Shown here: positions 26,140 to 35,285 of the stretch, piece by piece
How the letters are laid out: each line of letters starts with the position of its first letter
Position numbering within the stretch: position 1 is the first letter of the stretch
Source: Flavobacterium sp. MFBS3-15
GTDB lineage: Bacteria; Bacteroidota; Bacteroidia; Flavobacteriales; Flavobacteriaceae
Reading direction: 5' to 3'
Assembly: GCF_026107645.2 (NCBI RefSeq)
Contig: NZ_JAPCHV010000018.1
Location: 41,791 to 105,790, forward strand
Length of the DNA: 64,000 nucleotides
Notes under the pieces: model-generated
Databases searched by the model: none
What the model saw: only the letters and a program-made list of their open reading frames with translations
Told to the model about the DNA's origin: nothing
Position numbers and translations under genes: made by a program

Positions 26140-27987
26140 TTACTCCACCGTAACCGACTTCGCCAGGTTTCTTGGCTGGTCTACGTTACAGCCCCTCATT
26201 ACCGCAATGTGGTACGATAGCAGCTGTAGCGGGATGGTAGTAAGCAGCGGCGACAAAGCGTCCACGGTATCCGGCACTTCGATCACGTGGTCGGCAAGTC
26301 CCCTTACCTGTACGTCGCCCTTGGTTACCACCGCAATGATCTTGCCGCTCCTTGATTTTATTTCCTGTATGTTGCTCACGATCTTGTCGTAGTGCTCCTG
26401 CTTCTGGGCAACCACCACTACCGGCATCTGCTCGTCGATAAGCGCGATAGGCCCGTGCTTCATCTCGGCGGCAGGATAGCCCTCCGCGTGGATGTATGAT
26501 ATCTCTTTCAGCTTCAGAGCGCCTTCAAGCGCTACCGGGAAGTTGTATCCCCTGCCCAGGTAAAGGCAGTTGGAAGCATCCTTATAAATAGCCGCGATCT
26601 CTTTGGCTACTTCGTTGGTCTCAAGCGCTTCGGCAACCTTTTCAGGGATTACCTCAAGTTCCTGCAGGTACCTGTGGAACTGCGAATTGTTCATTGTGCC
26701 TTTGGCCTGCGCCAAACGAAGCGCGATAAGCGTAAGCACGGTTATCTGCGTCGTGAAAGCCTTTGTGGATGCCACCCCGATCTCAGGGCCGGCATGCGTA
26801 TAAGCGCCTGCATCCGTCTCACGGGAAATAGACGACCCCACCACGTTGCACACGCCAAATACGAAGGCACCGTTTTGTTTCGCCAGTTTAATGGCGGCAA
26901 GCGTATCGGCCGTTTCTCCTGATTGCGATATCGCGATAACCACATCTGTAGGACGGATGATCGGGTTCCTGTATCGGAATTCCGATGCATATTCCACCTC
27001 TACCGGTATGCGGGTAAATTCTTCAAAAATGTATTCGGCTACCAAGCCTGCGTGCCATGAGGTACCGCACGCGATGATGAGTATCCTGTCAGCGTTGACA
27101 AACTTCTGGAGGTTGTCCTCGATGCCCGCCATCTTGATAAGCCCCTCGTTGGCATGAAGCCTTCCGCGGTACGTATCCTTTATTACATTCGGCTGCTCAT
27201 AGATCTCCTTAAGCATGAAGTGGTCGTAACCGCCCTTCTCTATCTGCTCCAGGTTCATCTGCAGCTCCTGGATGTACGGATCAACCAATGAGTCATCCTT
27301 GATCTTCCTTATCTTGAGCGGCTTGTCAAGGCGCACTATGGCCATCTCCTCATCTTCAAGGTATATGGCATTTGATGTATATTCAATGAACGGCGACGCA
27401 TCCGATGCTACAAAGAACTCATCTTTGCCTACTCCGATGGCCAGCGGGCTTCCCAAACGGGCGGCCACGATCTCGGTAGGCCTTTCTTTGTCGAATACCG
27501 CAATGGCATACGCGCCCACCACCTGGTTAAGGGCAATCTGTACTGCCTTGCCCAGCTTCAGGTTGTCTTTTTTCTTTACGTCCTCAATAAGGTTGATAAG
27601 CACCTCTGTATCGGTATCCGATTTAAAGGTATATCCCCTGTTAATAAGCTCCTTCTTCAGCGGCTCGTAGTTTTCGATGATGCCGTTGTGCACAATAACA
27701 AGGTTGCCCGAGTTGGAAAAGTGCGGGTGCGAGTTTACATCGTTTGGTACGCCATGGGTAGCCCAACGGGTATGGCCTATGCCAATGGTCCCTTCGGTGC
27801 TTATTTCCTTAGCGGCTTTTTCCTCAAGGTCAGAAACCTTTCCCTTGGTTTTGCATAGCGTCAGGTCAGAGCCGTTGTATAGCACAACGCCCGCGCTGTC
27901 ATAACCCCTGTACTCCAGCCTCCTGAGGCCCTTTATAACAACAGGGTATGCTTCCCTGTGACCGATGTAACCTACGATTCCACACAT
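26140..27987 (-). CDS. glmS: Glutamine-fructose-6-phosphate aminotransferase (isomerizing)
   Basis: Makes glucosamine-6-phosphate from fructose-6-phosphate and glutamine, the entry to peptidoglycan and LPS amino sugars. The 615 residues begin MCGIVGYIGHREAY with the catalytic Cys2 exposed after removal of Met; SGETADT and later SIS-domain motifs are present, and the C-terminus is NLAKSVTVE. It follows the DUF4270 gene by 13 bases and is the last gene of a three-gene unit. The last 17 codons are duplicated 1.4 kb downstream. Confidence 0.98.
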   Translation of the reverse strand: MCGIVGYIGHREAYPVVIKGLRRLEYRGYDSAGVVLYNGSDLTLCKTKGKVSDLEEKAAKEISTEGTIGIGHTRWATHGVPNDVNSHPHFSNSGNLVIVHNGIIENYEPLKKELINRGYTFKSDTDTEVLINLIEDVKKKDNLKLGKAVQIALNQVVGAYAIAVFDKERPTEIVAARLGSPLAIGVGKDEFFVASDASPFIEYTSNAIYLEDEEMAIVRLDKPLKIRKIKDDSLVDPYIQELQMNLEQIEKGGYDHFMLKEIYEQPNVIKDTYRGRLHANEGLIKMAGIEDNLQKFVNADRILIIACGTSWHAGLVAEYIFEEFTRIPVEVEYASEFRYRNPIIRPTDVVIAISQSGETADTLAAIKLAKQNGAFVFGVCNVVGSSISRETDAGAYTHAGPEIGVASTKAFTTQITVLTLIALRLAQAKGTMNNSQFHRYLQELEVIPEKVAEALETNEVAKEIAAIYKDASNCLYLGRGYNFPVALEGALKLKEISYIHAEGYPAAEMKHGPIALIDEQMPVVVVAQKQEHYDKIVSNIQEIKSRSGKIIAVVTKGDVQVRGLADHVIEVPDTVDALSPLLTTIPLQLLSYHIAVMRGCNVDQPRNLAKSVTVE

Positions 27988-28000
27988 AGTAAATAGCTAA

Positions 28001-29617
28001 TTAATTGGGTTTGGTATAATAAATTTCAAGTTTAAGGCGCTTGTCATAATTCGGGTCGCCAACCGGAATGTTAGACCCATACAATATGGTGCCAAACGGG
28101 TGCATTACTGACGATACCGGCAATGTCTTCACGTCAAAACCAGGGAGTGCTATCGGCGTTTTCAGCGCCGCGTTGCCCGAAAGGTTAATGTACTCGGTTA
28201 CCGCAAGGCCCAGCCTTACATTGGTTGAGTCTTTATTGATAAGGTTATTGATGTGGTCGGTAACCCTGATTTTGTATCTGAAACCACGCTTATCTGAATC
28301 AACTTCAATCAAACCGCCATGAATGTATTTATCATACTTAGGCGCCGATGTGACATAGGTGGCATCGTTATAATAATCTATTACAGGCCTTTTATTGTTA
28401 ATGTCATACAGCAGCACCCTTAACGGCTCAACAGCAGTACCCATAGCTTCTTTATCTACATAAAACACCAGGTTGGCTTCGTTCACCAGTACTTTTTGCC
28501 CGGTTACAGGGTCGCGCTTCAGGTCTGCAAAATAGCTGTCGTCAATGTCGATGAACGCCATAGATCCTTCTCCGCCCTTTACATACAGCCTGTCATCGCC
28601 CAGTACAGGGTCGAATGTGTTTATAGCCGATGCATAGGCAGGGTTTGGCGTATTCTCAAAGAAGTTTACCGTGTTGCCGTCAAGGTTCAACGTCATGGTC
28701 TTTGCTTCAGGCTCTTCACTATGCTCGCCTCCCTCACAGGTGGAACAGGCAATGTAATCCCTGTACTTAATGGTAATGGTACCCTGGTCAAACCTTGGTA
28801 CCGCCATAACCGACTCGTTGCCGTTTTGCGTTACCTTAAAGTACAGCCCGCGGAAGTACTCCATGAAAACGTTGTTGTTCACCAGCTTGCCCTGTGCGGC
28901 AGCGCCAAACATTATTTGTTGGAACTCATCCTTATCAAAATAGAGGAAAATTCCGGGTGCTTTACGTTCCACAATTTTTGCAGCCATTTGTCCTTCCGGA
29001 ATTGCAGTACGCTCAATCTCGGCTGCGCTAACGGCAAACTGGTCATTTTGCGCTTCAGAAAAGTTATTAAGCCTTGAGCCTACCAGGTTGCTTTCAACAA
29101 GGTTTTTCTCATCAGAATAATATTTCTGGCCGTCTACGAAAGACGAACCCGGGTCGGAATTACGCAGGAAATAACCATTCCTGTACACATCCAGCCTGAA
29201 TTTACCGCCTGTAGCAGGATAAACAGAGTCAAGGGTATAGGTACTTGCACCCGTCTCAGAGTCGGTCTCTTCCAGTGCGCTGAAATAAGGCACATACAGG
29301 TACACCGAATCAACAATTGGCTCATACAGGGTTGGGTTGGTCGTAGCCAGCTGCACCTGCGTTACAAAGTGCGCAACGGTTTTTCCAAATACGGGGTTCT
29401 CATATACCCCAAGGGTATTCAGCGTAAGGTTGTTGGACTGCACCACATTGGTGGCACGGTCGTATGCCGTTACCGGTGTAACAAGCCTGGTCATGCCATA
29501 ATGCACATCGTCATCGATAATGTCCGAGCCGATGGAATTGTAATCGGTATCGCACGACACAAGGAAAATAACGCTTAAGGCAAGAATGAATTTCTTTACG
29601 AAGGAACTATTGATCAT
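28001..29617 (-). CDS. DUF4270 family lipoprotein
   Basis: A 538-residue lipoprotein with the lipobox LVSC (cysteine at residue 22) and the family start CDTDYNSIGSDIIDDD. DUF4270 proteins are large, beta-rich, outer-membrane-associated proteins limited to Bacteroidota. It lies between glgA and glmS with gaps of 22 and 13 bases, a conserved order in flavobacteria, so it is part of the same transcript. Function unknown. Confidence 0.88.
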   Translation of the reverse strand: MINSSFVKKFILALSVIFLVSCDTDYNSIGSDIIDDDVHYGMTRLVTPVTAYDRATNVVQSNNLTLNTLGVYENPVFGKTVAHFVTQVQLATTNPTLYEPIVDSVYLYVPYFSALEETDSETGASTYTLDSVYPATGGKFRLDVYRNGYFLRNSDPGSSFVDGQKYYSDEKNLVESNLVGSRLNNFSEAQNDQFAVSAAEIERTAIPEGQMAAKIVERKAPGIFLYFDKDEFQQIMFGAAAQGKLVNNNVFMEYFRGLYFKVTQNGNESVMAVPRFDQGTITIKYRDYIACSTCEGGEHSEEPEAKTMTLNLDGNTVNFFENTPNPAYASAINTFDPVLGDDRLYVKGGEGSMAFIDIDDSYFADLKRDPVTGQKVLVNEANLVFYVDKEAMGTAVEPLRVLLYDINNKRPVIDYYNDATYVTSAPKYDKYIHGGLIEVDSDKRGFRYKIRVTDHINNLINKDSTNVRLGLAVTEYINLSGNAALKTPIALPGFDVKTLPVSSVMHPFGTILYGSNIPVGDPNYDKRLKLEIYYTKPN

Positions 29618-29639
29618 AGGTTTTTTTTAAAAAATTTAT

Positions 29640-30446
29640 CTATAAAACCTTAGTTTTATAGAAATTAGTATATGCACCTGCAAAATTATCTTTCGGCACA
29701 TACTCCAGGTAAGGCTTCCCGGAAGCCTCAACCGCCTGTTTAAGCCCTTCGGGCAGGTTTTCTGAGGCAATGATTAAAGCATCCGAATGGGCAATGGACG
29801 CCTTCATGATATTTTCATAATTGGGCACTTCCAGCACCTTTACATCGCTTTCGGGCACGTTGTCGAACAGCACTTTTTTCAGCATTTCGTTGTCGAGCGT
29901 ACCTTCAAAACCCTGTCCGTAAACGGATGTTACAATCTTTGTATCGGCAAAAAGCGCTTCGTCCTTATAAAAATGCTTCATGTATATGGGCAGCATGGCC
30001 GCCATCCATCCATGAACGTGGATGATGTCCGGCACCCAGTTGAGTTTCTTAACGGTCTCAACCACGCCCTTGGCAAAAAAGATTGCCCTTTCGTCGTTAT
30101 CAGGGTAAAGCGTACCATCCTCATCGGTAAACGTAGCTTTACGCTTAAAATATTCATCGTTGTCTATGAAATAGACCTGTATCCTTTCTTTGGGTATGGA
30201 AGCTACTTTTATTATAAGCGGCATATCCATATCGTTAACCACCAGATTCATCCCGGACAGGCGGATAACCTCGTGCAACTGGTGCCTCCTCTCATTGATG
30301 TTGCCGTAACGGGGCATGAAAATCCTTATCTGCCCACCCTGGTCATTGATCATTTTTGGCACATCATACGACATTAACGACACTTCATTCTCCGCCAAAT
30401 AAGGCACTACTTCAGATGATACATACAATATCCTCTTATCCTCCAT
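29640..30446 (-). CDS. Glycogen/starch synthase, N-terminal domain only
   Basis: A 268-residue protein that matches only the first (GT5) domain of glycogen synthase: ILYVSSEVVPYLAENEVSLMSYDVPKMINDQGGQIRIFMPRYGNI, and the IIHVHGWMAAMLPIY stretch. The C-terminal GT1 half that binds the sugar nucleotide is absent; full enzymes are about 470-490 residues. The lysine of the usual KxGG motif near the N-terminus is replaced (AENEVSL). It is probably not a working synthase by itself. Flavobacteria often keep this short form beside panC. Start is ATG at 30446. Confidence 0.85.
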   Translation of the reverse strand: MEDKRILYVSSEVVPYLAENEVSLMSYDVPKMINDQGGQIRIFMPRYGNINERRHQLHEVIRLSGMNLVVNDMDMPLIIKVASIPKERIQVYFIDNDEYFKRKATFTDEDGTLYPDNDERAIFFAKGVVETVKKLNWVPDIIHVHGWMAAMLPIYMKHFYKDEALFADTKIVTSVYGQGFEGTLDNEMLKKVLFDNVPESDVKVLEVPNYENIMKASIAHSDALIIASENLPEGLKQAVEASGKPYLEYVPKDNFAGAYTNFYKTKVL

Positions 30447-30482
30447 CTTCAATACTTAATTTTATTCCGGTGTAAAAACACG

Positions 30483-30490
30483 CAAAATTA
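30483..30490 (-). promoter_or_regulatory. Candidate -7 element for the glgA-DUF4270-glmS unit
   Basis: Minus-strand TAATTTTG, matching TAnnTTTG, 36 bases upstream of the ATG. The -33 element is not clear. Confidence 0.5.
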
Positions 30491-30497
30491 AACAATT

Positions 30498-30529
30498 TTG
30501 CGCAGGTAATAACTAAAAGATTAATTTTG
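30498..30529 (+). promoter_or_regulatory. Flavobacterial promoter for panC
   Basis: TTG at 30498-30500 and TAATTTTG at 30522-30529 are 21 bases apart. The panC ATG follows at 30553. Together with the minus-strand box it forms a compact divergent promoter region. Confidence 0.7.
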
Positions 30530-30552
30530 CTTCGATTTTTAATTTTAAGTTA

Positions 30553-31398
30553 ATGCTCATTTTCAACAATAAAGCCGGTTTAACGAAAGTTTTATCTGAT
30601 TATAGAAATGTTAAAACAACCATCGGTTTTGTACCTACAATGGGTGCTTTGCATGCCGGCCACCTCTCACTGCTGGAGCGTTCGGTACGTGAAAATGGCG
30701 TTACCGTAATCAGTATCTTCGTGAACCCCACGCAGTTCAACAACCCCGAGGACCTGGAAAAATACCCCCGCACATTGGAGGCCGACGTAGAAAAAATAAA
30801 GACCGTGAGCGACGACATCATTGTGTTCGCCCCAACGGTAAACGAAATGTATGACGGCAACACCATTTCGGCACATTTCTCTTTCGACGGGCTCGAAAAC
30901 CAGATGGAAGGCGCCTTCCGCCCCGGCCATTTCGACGGTGTGGGCACCATTGTTAAGAAATTGTTCGAAATCGTGCAGCCGGCCAACGCCTATTTTGGCG
31001 AAAAGGATTTCCAGCAGCTGCAGATTGTAAAAAAACTGGTGGAAAAGGAAAAACTGCCGGTACATGTTGTGGGTTGCCCCATAACCCGCGAAGAAAACGG
31101 GCTTGCCATGAGCTCCCGGAATCAGAGGCTGAGCACCGGCGAAAAGGATGCGGCCGCCTTCATTTACCAAACCCTGAAGGAGGCAAGGCAACGTTTTGAA
31201 AATGAAAGCCCTGCTGAAGTGACAGCGTATGTTTACGATGCTTTTGCCGCCCGCCCCGAGTTTACGATGGACTATTTTGAGATTGCCGCAGAAGACGACC
31301 TGAAGCCCGCAACCGTAAAGGAAAACAGGAAATACAGGGCATTCGTTGCAGTTTTTTTAAGCAATGTGCGGCTAATTGACAATATTTCATTAAATTGA
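30553..31398 (+). CDS. panC: Pantothenate synthetase
   Basis: Joins pantoate and beta-alanine with ATP to give pantothenate, on the route to coenzyme A. The 281 residues show [15 protein letters not shown] (HIGH-type motif, residues 28-42), [24 protein letters not shown] and MSSRNQRLS. First gene of a long plus-strand run. Confidence 0.97.
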   Translation: MLIFNNKAGLTKVLSDYRNVKTTIGFVPTMGALHAGHLSLLERSVRENGVTVISIFVNPTQFNNPEDLEKYPRTLEADVEKIKTVSDDIIVFAPTVNEMYDGNTISAHFSFDGLENQMEGAFRPGHFDGVGTIVKKLFEIVQPANAYFGEKDFQQLQIVKKLVEKEKLPVHVVGCPITREENGLAMSSRNQRLSTGEKDAAAFIYQTLKEARQRFENESPAEVTAYVYDAFAARPEFTMDYFEIAAEDDLKPATVKENRKYRAFVAVFLSNVRLIDNISLN

Positions 31399-31411
31399 TT
31401 ACCTTTGCGCC

Positions 31412-31762
31412 ATGCAAATTCAAGTTGTAAAGTCCAAGATTCACCGCGTTAAGGTGACTGGAGCTGATTTAAATTACATAGGCAGCATTACCATTGACGA
31501 AGCGTTGATGGAAGCTTCCAATCTTATTGAAGGTGAAAAAGTTTCGATTGTGAACATCAACAATGGCGAACGCCTCGAAACTTATGTGATCAAAGGAAAC
31601 AGGGACAGCGGCGAGATAACCCTTAACGGCCCTGCTGCAAGAAAGGTACAAAAAGGCGACATCATCATCATCATATCCTACGGGATAATGGACTTTGAGG
31701 AAGCCAAAACCTTTAAGCCATCCATTGTTTTCCCTAACGAAAATGACAACTCGCTAACGTAG
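31412..31762 (+). CDS. panD: Aspartate 1-decarboxylase
   Basis: Makes beta-alanine from aspartate for PanC. The 116-residue proenzyme contains the self-cleavage site YIGSITID, where the Gly-Ser bond is cut to form the pyruvoyl group. It begins 13 bases after panC, so the two substrates' enzymes are made together. Confidence 0.96.
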   Translation: MQIQVVKSKIHRVKVTGADLNYIGSITIDEALMEASNLIEGEKVSIVNINNGERLETYVIKGNRDSGEITLNGPAARKVQKGDIIIIISYGIMDFEEAKTFKPSIVFPNENDNSLT

Positions 31763-31764
31763 CT

Positions 31765-32724
31765 TTGAAAAAAAAGATAAGCAGGATAGTAAGCATTGCA
31801 CTCCCACTATTGTTGGGAGTTTTTTTAATTATATACATGTACCGCCAGTTTACCCCCACAGAACTGGAGGGCATGAAAAACAGCTTCCGCACTGCCGACT
31901 ACCTGTATGTTTTCATTTCGCTCATCATAGGCCTGACAGGCTTTTGGGCCCGCGCCTACCGCTGGAAGTATACCCTGGCCCACATAGGCTACACGGCTCC
32001 CATGGGCGCTAAGTTTGGCGCAGTATGCATCACCTACATCATGAACATGCTCATACCGCGCAGCGGCGAGGTGAGCCGTGCAGTAGCCATAAACAAGTAT
32101 GCGGGTGTGCCTTTCGACAAAGCCTTTGGCACCATCATTGCCGAGCGTATTGTAGACATGATACTCCTGGTACTGGTAGTAGGCCTTACAGCCATACTCC
32201 AGTTCGACGCCATGCAGTCCTACCTGGCCGACATCCCTTTTAAACAACTGCTGTTTTACGGAACCATTGCAGGCATATTGTTTTTGGGCTCGGTGCTTTT
32301 CTTCATTTACTCAAAACTCGGGTGGGTACAAAAAATAAAGATCCGGATAGGCGGGCTTACGCAGGGTGCGCTGAGCGTTTTCACCATGCCCAACAAATGG
32401 CCCTTCCTGCTGCTTTCCCTCTATATTTGGTTCAGCTATGTGCTGATGTTCTACATCACCATCTATGCCCTGCCTGAAACTTCGGGACTTAGCTTTGGCA
32501 CAGTATTTACGGCTTTCGTTATAGGGAGCATCGTTATAACCTTTACCAATGGCGGTACAGGCTTCTTTCCTTTTGCCATTGCCAAAATACTTTTTGTGTA
32601 TGGCGTACCCAAATCGGCGGGCGCTGCATTTGGCTGGATTGTATGGACTTCTCAAACGGGACAGATATTGTTTTTAGGCGGATTATCATTTTTGTTGCTT
32701 CCCCTTGCATACAGAAAGAAATAA
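31765..32724 (+). CDS. LPTM/UPF0104 flippase-like membrane protein
   Basis: A 319-residue protein with about eight helices of the lysylphosphatidylglycerol-synthase transmembrane type, with the signatures YRWKYTL, MLIPRSGEVSRAVAI (about residues 92-106) and TFTNGGTGFFPFAIA. It starts with TTG at 31765, two bases after the panD stop; no ATG is available before the first helix. Family members flip or modify lipids, but this one lacks the aminoacyl-transferase domain. Confidence 0.85.
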   Translation: MKKKISRIVSIALPLLLGVFLIIYMYRQFTPTELEGMKNSFRTADYLYVFISLIIGLTGFWARAYRWKYTLAHIGYTAPMGAKFGAVCITYIMNMLIPRSGEVSRAVAINKYAGVPFDKAFGTIIAERIVDMILLVLVVGLTAILQFDAMQSYLADIPFKQLLFYGTIAGILFLGSVLFFIYSKLGWVQKIKIRIGGLTQGALSVFTMPNKWPFLLLSLYIWFSYVLMFYITIYALPETSGLSFGTVFTAFVIGSIVITFTNGGTGFFPFAIAKILFVYGVPKSAGAAFGWIVWTSQTGQILFLGGLSFLLLPLAYRKK

Positions 32725-32765
32725 TTGTTATCTTGCCTAACTATTTTCTCCAACCCCGTAATGCT

Positions 32766-33908
32766 ATGAAAAACACCATATTAACTTTTATGATGGCTGT
32801 ATTTCTGCCTGTTTCGGCACAATACAAGATCGAAGAAGTTCCCTCAAAAAAACTCAACTCGAGCCGCGAAATTACCATCCTTACGCCGCCATCCTACGAT
32901 ACTGACAAGAACAGGAAGTATCCTTTGCTTTTCCTTATGGACGGCGACTACCTCCTGGATCCTTTTTCGGGCATTGTTGCGTATACACAGTACTGGAACG
33001 ACCTGCCCGAAGTCATCATTGTAGCGCTCACCCAGTATAATGCCGAACAGCGCGAATTTGATACGCAGACAGCCGAACAAAACGGACTGCCCTTTGAACA
33101 AAGCGAAAGGTTCTTTGAGTTCCTGGCCTATGAGCTGGTGCCGTCACTGGAAAAAAAATACCGCATTGCCCCCTTCAAGATCATCGCCGGGCATAACTTG
33201 ACAGCGACCTTCATGAACTTTTTCCTATATAAGGAAAAACCGGTATTCAATGCCTATATCAGCATGAGCCCCGAACTGGCCACGGACATGGAGATACACC
33301 TGCCGGAACAGCTGGCAAAGCTGCAAACCCCCGTATATTATTACCTGGCTACCGCCGACGGCGACCTGGCAAGCCAGCGCAAGGCCATACAAACACTGGA
33401 CACCAATATTAAGGCGGTAACCAACCCCAACCTGAAATATTTTTTCGATGACTTTAAGGGCGCTTCCCATTATTCGCTTGTGGCGCATGCCATACCCGCA
33501 TCATTGTATGATATTTTTTCCTGTTACCAGCCCATATCATCGTCGGAATATCTTGAAAAAATAGTTACGCTCCCTTCAGGCTACGTAAAATACCTTACCG
33601 ACAAATATGATATCATTGAAAAAGACCTGGGCCTGAAAATCCCTATAAGGCTTAACGATTTTAAGGCCATTGAAGCCGCCATACTGAAAAACGGCGTGTA
33701 TGATGAACTTCGCGACCTTTCAGACGTGGCCTCAAAACAATACCCGAAAACAACCCTGAGTGACTACTACTCCGGGCTATTTTATGAAAAGACAGGCGAC
33801 AGTAAAAAAGCCATAAAAGCCTACATGCGCAGCTATAACCTTGAACCCATTGGCGAATACACCACGGATTTCATGCTGGAGCAGGCCGAAAAACTCAAAG
33901 AAAGATAA
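32766..33908 (+). CDS. Exported esterase-fold protein lacking the catalytic serine, with TPR-like tail
   Basis: A 380-residue protein with a signal peptide (MKNTILTFMMAVFLPVSAQ). Residues 25-250 match the putative esterase (Fes/enterochelin esterase type) alpha/beta fold: TILTPPSYDTDKNRKYPLLFLMDGD. At the nucleophile elbow, where active members have GHSxGG, this one has IIAGHNLTATF, so the serine is replaced by asparagine. The C-terminal 60 residues look like a TPR repeat (YYSGLFYEKTGDSKKAIKAYMRSYNLEP). It abuts radA with no gap. Start ATG at 32766 gives the signal peptide. Confidence 0.82.
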   Translation: MKNTILTFMMAVFLPVSAQYKIEEVPSKKLNSSREITILTPPSYDTDKNRKYPLLFLMDGDYLLDPFSGIVAYTQYWNDLPEVIIVALTQYNAEQREFDTQTAEQNGLPFEQSERFFEFLAYELVPSLEKKYRIAPFKIIAGHNLTATFMNFFLYKEKPVFNAYISMSPELATDMEIHLPEQLAKLQTPVYYYLATADGDLASQRKAIQTLDTNIKAVTNPNLKYFFDDFKGASHYSLVAHAIPASLYDIFSCYQPISSSEYLEKIVTLPSGYVKYLTDKYDIIEKDLGLKIPIRLNDFKAIEAAILKNGVYDELRDLSDVASKQYPKTTLSDYYSGLFYEKTGDSKKAIKAYMRSYNLEPIGEYTTDFMLEQAEKLKER

Positions 33909-35270
33909 ATGTCCAAACTCAAGACTACCTTTTTCTGCCAGAATTGCGGTACGCAGTATTCCAAATGGCAGGGGCAATGCAATGCCTGCAAGCAATGGAA
34001 TACCATAGTTGAAGAAGTAATACAAAAAGAAGAAAAACAGGCCTGGAAGCCATCGTCAGGCGAAACCAAAAGGGCGCCAAAGCCCCTCAAAATAACAGAG
34101 ATCGACTCTGCGGCAGAATTGCGCCTGGATACCGGCGACGGTGAGCTGAACCGCGTGCTGGGCGGAGGGCTTGTGCCGGGATCGCTAACCCTGCTGGGCG
34201 GCGAGCCGGGCATAGGCAAGAGTACACTGCTGCTGCAAATCTCATTGAAGCTGCCCTACCGCACGCTGTACGTATCGGGTGAGGAAAGCCAGAAGCAGAT
34301 AAAGATGCGTGCCGAAAGGATTACGCCCGCTGCCGATAACTGCTATGTGCTTACCGAAACCAAAACGCAAAACATCTTTAAGCAGATAGAGGTTTTGGAA
34401 CCGGAGGTGCTGATCATCGACTCAATACAGACACTGCACACCGACTTCATAGAATCGACCGCGGGGAGCATTTCGCAGATACGCGAAACCACTGCCGAGC
34501 TGATAAAATTTGCCAAGGAGACCAATGTGCCCGTTATCCTTATAGGCCACATTACCAAAGACGGCAGCATAGCCGGGCCCAAGATACTGGAACACATGGT
34601 AGACACCGTGCTGCAGTTTGAAGGCGACCGCAACCACGTGTACCGCATACTGCGTTCGCTCAAGAACCGTTTTGGCTCTACCGCCGAACTGGGCATTTAT
34701 GAAATGCTGGGCAGCGGCCTCAGGGAGGTAACCAATCCGTCGGAAATACTCATTTCGCACAAGGATGAAGAAATGAGCGGCACCGCCATAGCCACCACCA
34801 TGGAAGGCATGCGCCCGCTGATGGTAGAGATACAGGCGCTGGTAAGCTCGGCAGTATATGGCACACCGCAGCGCAGCACTACAGGCTACAATGCCAAACG
34901 GCTCAATATGGTGCTGGCTGTACTCGAAAAAAGGGCGGGTTTCAGGCTGGGTGCCAAAGACGTATTCCTCAACATCACAGGCGGCATCAATGTGGATGAC
35001 CCGGCGATAGACCTTGCCGTAGTAGCCGCGATACTGTCTTCTAATGAGGATATTCCGGTGAGCAAAGGCTACTGCTTTGCGGGCGAAATAGGGCTTTCCG
35101 GCGAAATACGGCCCGTAAACCGCGTAGACCAGCGCATACTGGAAGCGGAAAAGTTAGGATTTTCCACTATTTTTGTATCTAAGTACAATAAGATCTCATT
35201 AAAAAACACCCTGATCGAAATAAAACTGGTAGCCAAGATTGAAGATGTAGCGGGCTATCTTTTCGGTTAG
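33909..35270 (+). CDS. radA: DNA repair protein RadA
   Basis: RecA-like ATPase that helps branch migration during recombination. The 453 residues have the zinc finger FFCQNCG-x-WQGQCNACKQW (residues 8-29), Walker A GGEPGIGKST (about residues 97-106), the RadA motif LKNRFGSTAELGIYEM and a C-terminal Lon-like domain (GGINVDDPAIDLA). The ATG directly follows the stop codon of the upstream gene. Confidence 0.97.
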   Translation: MSKLKTTFFCQNCGTQYSKWQGQCNACKQWNTIVEEVIQKEEKQAWKPSSGETKRAPKPLKITEIDSAAELRLDTGDGELNRVLGGGLVPGSLTLLGGEPGIGKSTLLLQISLKLPYRTLYVSGEESQKQIKMRAERITPAADNCYVLTETKTQNIFKQIEVLEPEVLIIDSIQTLHTDFIESTAGSISQIRETTAELIKFAKETNVPVILIGHITKDGSIAGPKILEHMVDTVLQFEGDRNHVYRILRSLKNRFGSTAELGIYEMLGSGLREVTNPSEILISHKDEEMSGTAIATTMEGMRPLMVEIQALVSSAVYGTPQRSTTGYNAKRLNMVLAVLEKRAGFRLGAKDVFLNITGGINVDDPAIDLAVVAAILSSNEDIPVSKGYCFAGEIGLSGEIRPVNRVDQRILEAEKLGFSTIFVSKYNKISLKNTLIEIKLVAKIEDVAGYLFG

Positions 35271-35285
35271 GAAATCACAACCCTG

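Noticed and set aside
26140..26190. Tn7-like insertion at attTn7
   Set aside because: No tnsABCD genes or Tn7-type ends are seen next to glmS, and the repeat lies inside the coding end.
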